From Gemmata massiliana (GTDB lineage Bacteria; Planctomycetota; Planctomycetia; Gemmatales; Gemmataceae): a DNA stretch of 64,000 nucleotides. The first letter of the stretch is position 1. Every line of letters starts with the position of its first letter. Where the stretch lies: assembly GCF_901538265.1 (NCBI RefSeq), contig NZ_LR593886.1, positions 1,736,001 to 1,800,000 on the forward strand, in the 5' to 3' direction. Shown piece by piece: positions 62,901 to 64,000 of the stretch. A model generated the notes under the pieces. It ran no database searches, was not told where the DNA came from, and worked only from the letters and a program-made list of their open reading frames with translations. The position numbers were made by a program, and so were the translations under genes.

Positions 62901-63338
62901 GGGGGAATACAGGTTGATGACCATGAGCATGTCCGGGTTCCGCTTGCGGGTCGTGACCCCGGCCTGGCGGACCACGTCGGGCAGCAGCGGAAGGGCCAGG
63001 TTCACTCGGTTCTGCACGAGCACCTGGGCGAAGTCCAGGTTGGTCCCCGGTTTGAACGTGACGCTCAGACTGTACGACCCGTCGTTGGCCGAGTTCGAGG
63101 ACATGTAGAGCATGTTCTCGACCCCGTTCACCTCCTGCTCGATCGGTGCTGCCACGGCGTCGGCCACGACCTTCGCGCTGGCGCCGGGGTAGCTGGCCGA
63201 AACGGTGATGTTCGGCGGGGTGATCGGCGGGTACTGCGTCATCGGCAGATTCACCAACGCGACCGCGCCGGCGAGCGTCACGACGAGCGACAGGACGGTG
63301 GCGAACACCGGCCGACCGATGAAGAAGTAACTCAGCAT
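59973..63338 (-). CDS. RND multidrug efflux pump, AcrB-type (first of two)
   Basis: A 1121-residue HAE1-family pump: FIGRPVFATVLSLVVTLAGA at the start, porter-domain motifs (SYPGASAKVVADAVAAPIEQ), TM4 GIVVDDAIVVVEAVQ and TM10 GLACKNAVLIVEFARA. It lacks the central insertion of the next pump but carries a basic, disordered C-terminal extension of about 75 residues. It works with the adaptor encoded upstream and an outer-membrane channel not seen here. It lies 30 bases after the adaptor gene, in the same operon. Confidence 0.92.
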   Translation of the reverse strand: MLSYFFIGRPVFATVLSLVVTLAGAVALVNLPMTQYPPITPPNITVSASYPGASAKVVADAVAAPIEQEVNGVENMLYMSSNSANDGSYSLSVTFKPGTNLDFAQVLVQNRVNLALPLLPDVVRQAGVTTRKRNPDMLMVINLYSPTGEYDQLHLSNYAAINIREELARVKGVGDVGLFGSLDYSMRVWVDPDRLTSMGITAGDVLTAIREQNQQVAAGQVGQSPVPDGQAFEFPIHVLGRLTAPEEFADIVIRRTADGRQVRIRDVGRVELGAKSVDTSDKLDGKPTANIGVFQLSDANALEVADRVRAKMEELKEAFPPGIEYTIANDSTPFIRESVQGVVKTLTEAVALVAVVVLLFLQSWRAAVIPLAAVPVAVVGTFAAMAALGFTLNTLTLFGLVLAIGIVVDDAIVVVEAVQHKIEHGLSPREATRRAMEEVSGPVIATGLVLVAVFVPCAFLGGITGLFFRQFAVTIAVSTALSALNSLTLSPALCAILLKPAGVRKDLPGRVLDFLFGWFFRLFNAGVGRSTSLYARCVGLTVRVTPLVLIAYLGLLGLTWWGFGKLPTGYIPNQDQGRLMCSIQLPDAASLERTQEVVDEVSRIARETPGVAHTVAVSGRSLPLGANGSNYGTMLITLDPIEQRTHPSRSANAISAGLRKAFTARLPDALVTVMAPPAVPGLGSAGGFKVMVEDRSGENDILRLQRSTERLIVEGRKDPRLAGLFTGFRADAPQLFVDVNRQQCQTMGVPVGDVFAAQQAFLGSRYVNDFNRFGRTWQVIVQAEGPFRHTVEDAKRIRVRNDQGGMVPLGAVLDIREVAGPLVITRYNMHPAAAVMGSTAPGISSGDGIVAIDQLAARVFPEGTAHEWTEINYIQIDAGKNIWNKLIFPLSVLFVFLVLAAQYESWALPLAVIPIVPLCVLSSIAGVAVAGSDINVFTQIGFVVLIGLACKNAVLIVEFARALHATGRSARDAVVEASRLRLRPIVMTSVAFILGVVPLVFATGSGAEMRRALGTAVFAGMIGVTVFGLLLTPVFFFVIEWGAEGRLGRTRWVRRIGQGGLDLVRLRPLWSLTRTVVGATRGRFRAARSTSPSTRTSVITLQPEPITTRSAVLSNHSEVVP

Positions 63339-63368
63339 GTGGGTGTCTCGTGTGGTGGATCGGGACTG

Positions 63369-64000
63369 TTACCGACCCGACTTGCCGCTCTTGGGACCAC
63401 CCGAACCCGCGGGCGGGCGAGACATCGGCCCTTCGGATGGGGCCGGAGCGGGCGCCCCGGTTGTGGGACCACTCGCGCCTGCTGACACATCTCCTGGACC
63501 CGCCGGCGATGGCCCCGCCCCGGTAGGGGCCGACTTGACTCGCGGCATCTCGACGGTCTTCGCCACCACTTCCGATTTCGGGCGCACGTTCTGTAGCCCG
63601 CGGACGATCACGCGTTCGTCGCCCGTCAGCCCCTTTTCGATCGCGATCAGCCCGTTCGACCGTGGCCCGACTTCGACAGGCACCCGGGCCGCGCGGTTCT
63701 CGGCATCAACGGCATAGACGTACCTGCGACCCTGGTCCGAACCGAGTGCGGCTTCGGCCACCATCAACACCGATCGCGGGGCGCCGACTTGGAGCCGCAC
63801 GCGGACGAACAGCCCGGGGTGCAGATCTCGCTTCGGGTTCGCGAACGTGCCCCACACGCGGAGCGTCCCGGTGTTCGGGTCCACCTTGTTGTCCGTGAAC
63901 TTCAGCTCTCCGGAACGTGAGAACTCTTCCGGGCGCTCGTCGGACAGACCGAGCGAAACCGGCAGCGCCTGATCGGACTTGGTTGCGCCGTTCGGAGCCA
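63369..64000 (-). CDS. RND efflux periplasmic adaptor (membrane-fusion protein), partial at right edge
   Basis: The frame is open to the window edge; at least 210 C-terminal residues are visible. GELKFTDNKVDPNTGTLRVW followed by FANPKRDLHPGLFVRVRLQV and VLMVAEAALGSDQGRRYVYA matches the beta-barrel and membrane-proximal domains of AcrA/MexA adaptors. The last 50 residues are Pro/Gly/Ser-rich and probably disordered, an extension beyond AcrA. It bridges the pumps to an outer-membrane channel. The N-terminus, lipoyl and hairpin domains lie outside the window. Confidence 0.88.
   Translation of the reverse strand, partial: APNGATKSDQALPVSLGLSDERPEEFSRSGELKFTDNKVDPNTGTLRVWGTFANPKRDLHPGLFVRVRLQVGAPRSVLMVAEAALGSDQGRRYVYAVDAENRAARVPVEVGPRSNGLIAIEKGLTGDERVIVRGLQNVRPKSEVVAKTVEMPRVKSAPTGAGPSPAGPGDVSAGASGPTTGAPAPAPSEGPMSRPPAGSGGPKSGKSGR

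Noticed and set aside
1-64000. CRISPR arrays, rRNA genes, complete insertion sequences, known anti-phage defence operons
   Set aside because: None seen: no regularly spaced repeats, no transposase or integrase gene, and no defence-system gene set in the visible sequence.

Overview
The window is GC-rich, gene-dense bacterial chromosome. The protein families point to a planctomycete, most likely of the Gemmata group. Evidence includes very large secreted beta-propeller/HEAT/cytochrome c/DUF1080 proteins, paired zinc-ribbon proteins with a CxCG...GKRxKCPxC start, a DUF3500 protein, paired clpP genes behind tig, and many uncharacterised small proteins. The assignment rests on family content only; no rRNA gene is present.

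Layout. Bases 1-3360 look like the right end of an integrated mobile element. They hold a ParB-like nuclease-domain gene running off the left edge, an overlapping XRE regulator, a small RHH-like protein, a divergent row of small genes with strong Shine-Dalgarno sites (including a 59-residue zinc-ribbon protein), and an HTH protein of excisionase/DUF1580 type. The element ends at a 3' half of tRNA-His (3321-3362) followed by that tRNA's terminator. Bases 3660-8200 carry a CoaB-like flavoprotein gene and a coupled lipid/polyketide cassette: acyl-ACP desaturase, a ketosynthase lacking its catalytic Cys, and a complete ketosynthase. Bases 8200-18930 hold a membrane protein, a DUF4139-like secreted protein, a GNAT acetyltransferase, a DusC-like tRNA enzyme, a six-PAS hybrid histidine kinase and PaiB. 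Bases 19950-31850 hold secreted planctomycete proteins, zinc-ribbon proteins, dihydrolipoyl dehydrogenase, a ferritin-like protein and an MFS exporter.

Bases 32350-33870 are sparse in genes and contain the most unusual signal. A two-part noncoding element occurs twice about 0.9 kb apart. Each copy has a 5' nested hairpin with an identical 11-nt loop and covarying stems, then about 250-270 nt later a second conserved hairpin. Bases 33870-42210 hold a WD40-like protein, a membrane protein with a charged tail, an HTH/receiver-like regulator, small enzymes, and a Uma2 nuclease gene broken by a one-base frameshift.

Bases 42380-56530 hold housekeeping genes: tRNA-Gly(GCC), tig-clpP-clpP, moaC, a polyprenyl synthase, a tadA-like deaminase and an AraC/methyltransferase DNA-repair fusion. 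They also hold a PLD nuclease whose 3' end lies in an exact 51-bp tandem duplication, and large secreted propeller proteins. Bases 56610-64000 are an RND efflux operon on the minus strand: membrane-fusion protein (cut by the window edge), then two AcrB-type pumps joined by TAAATG.
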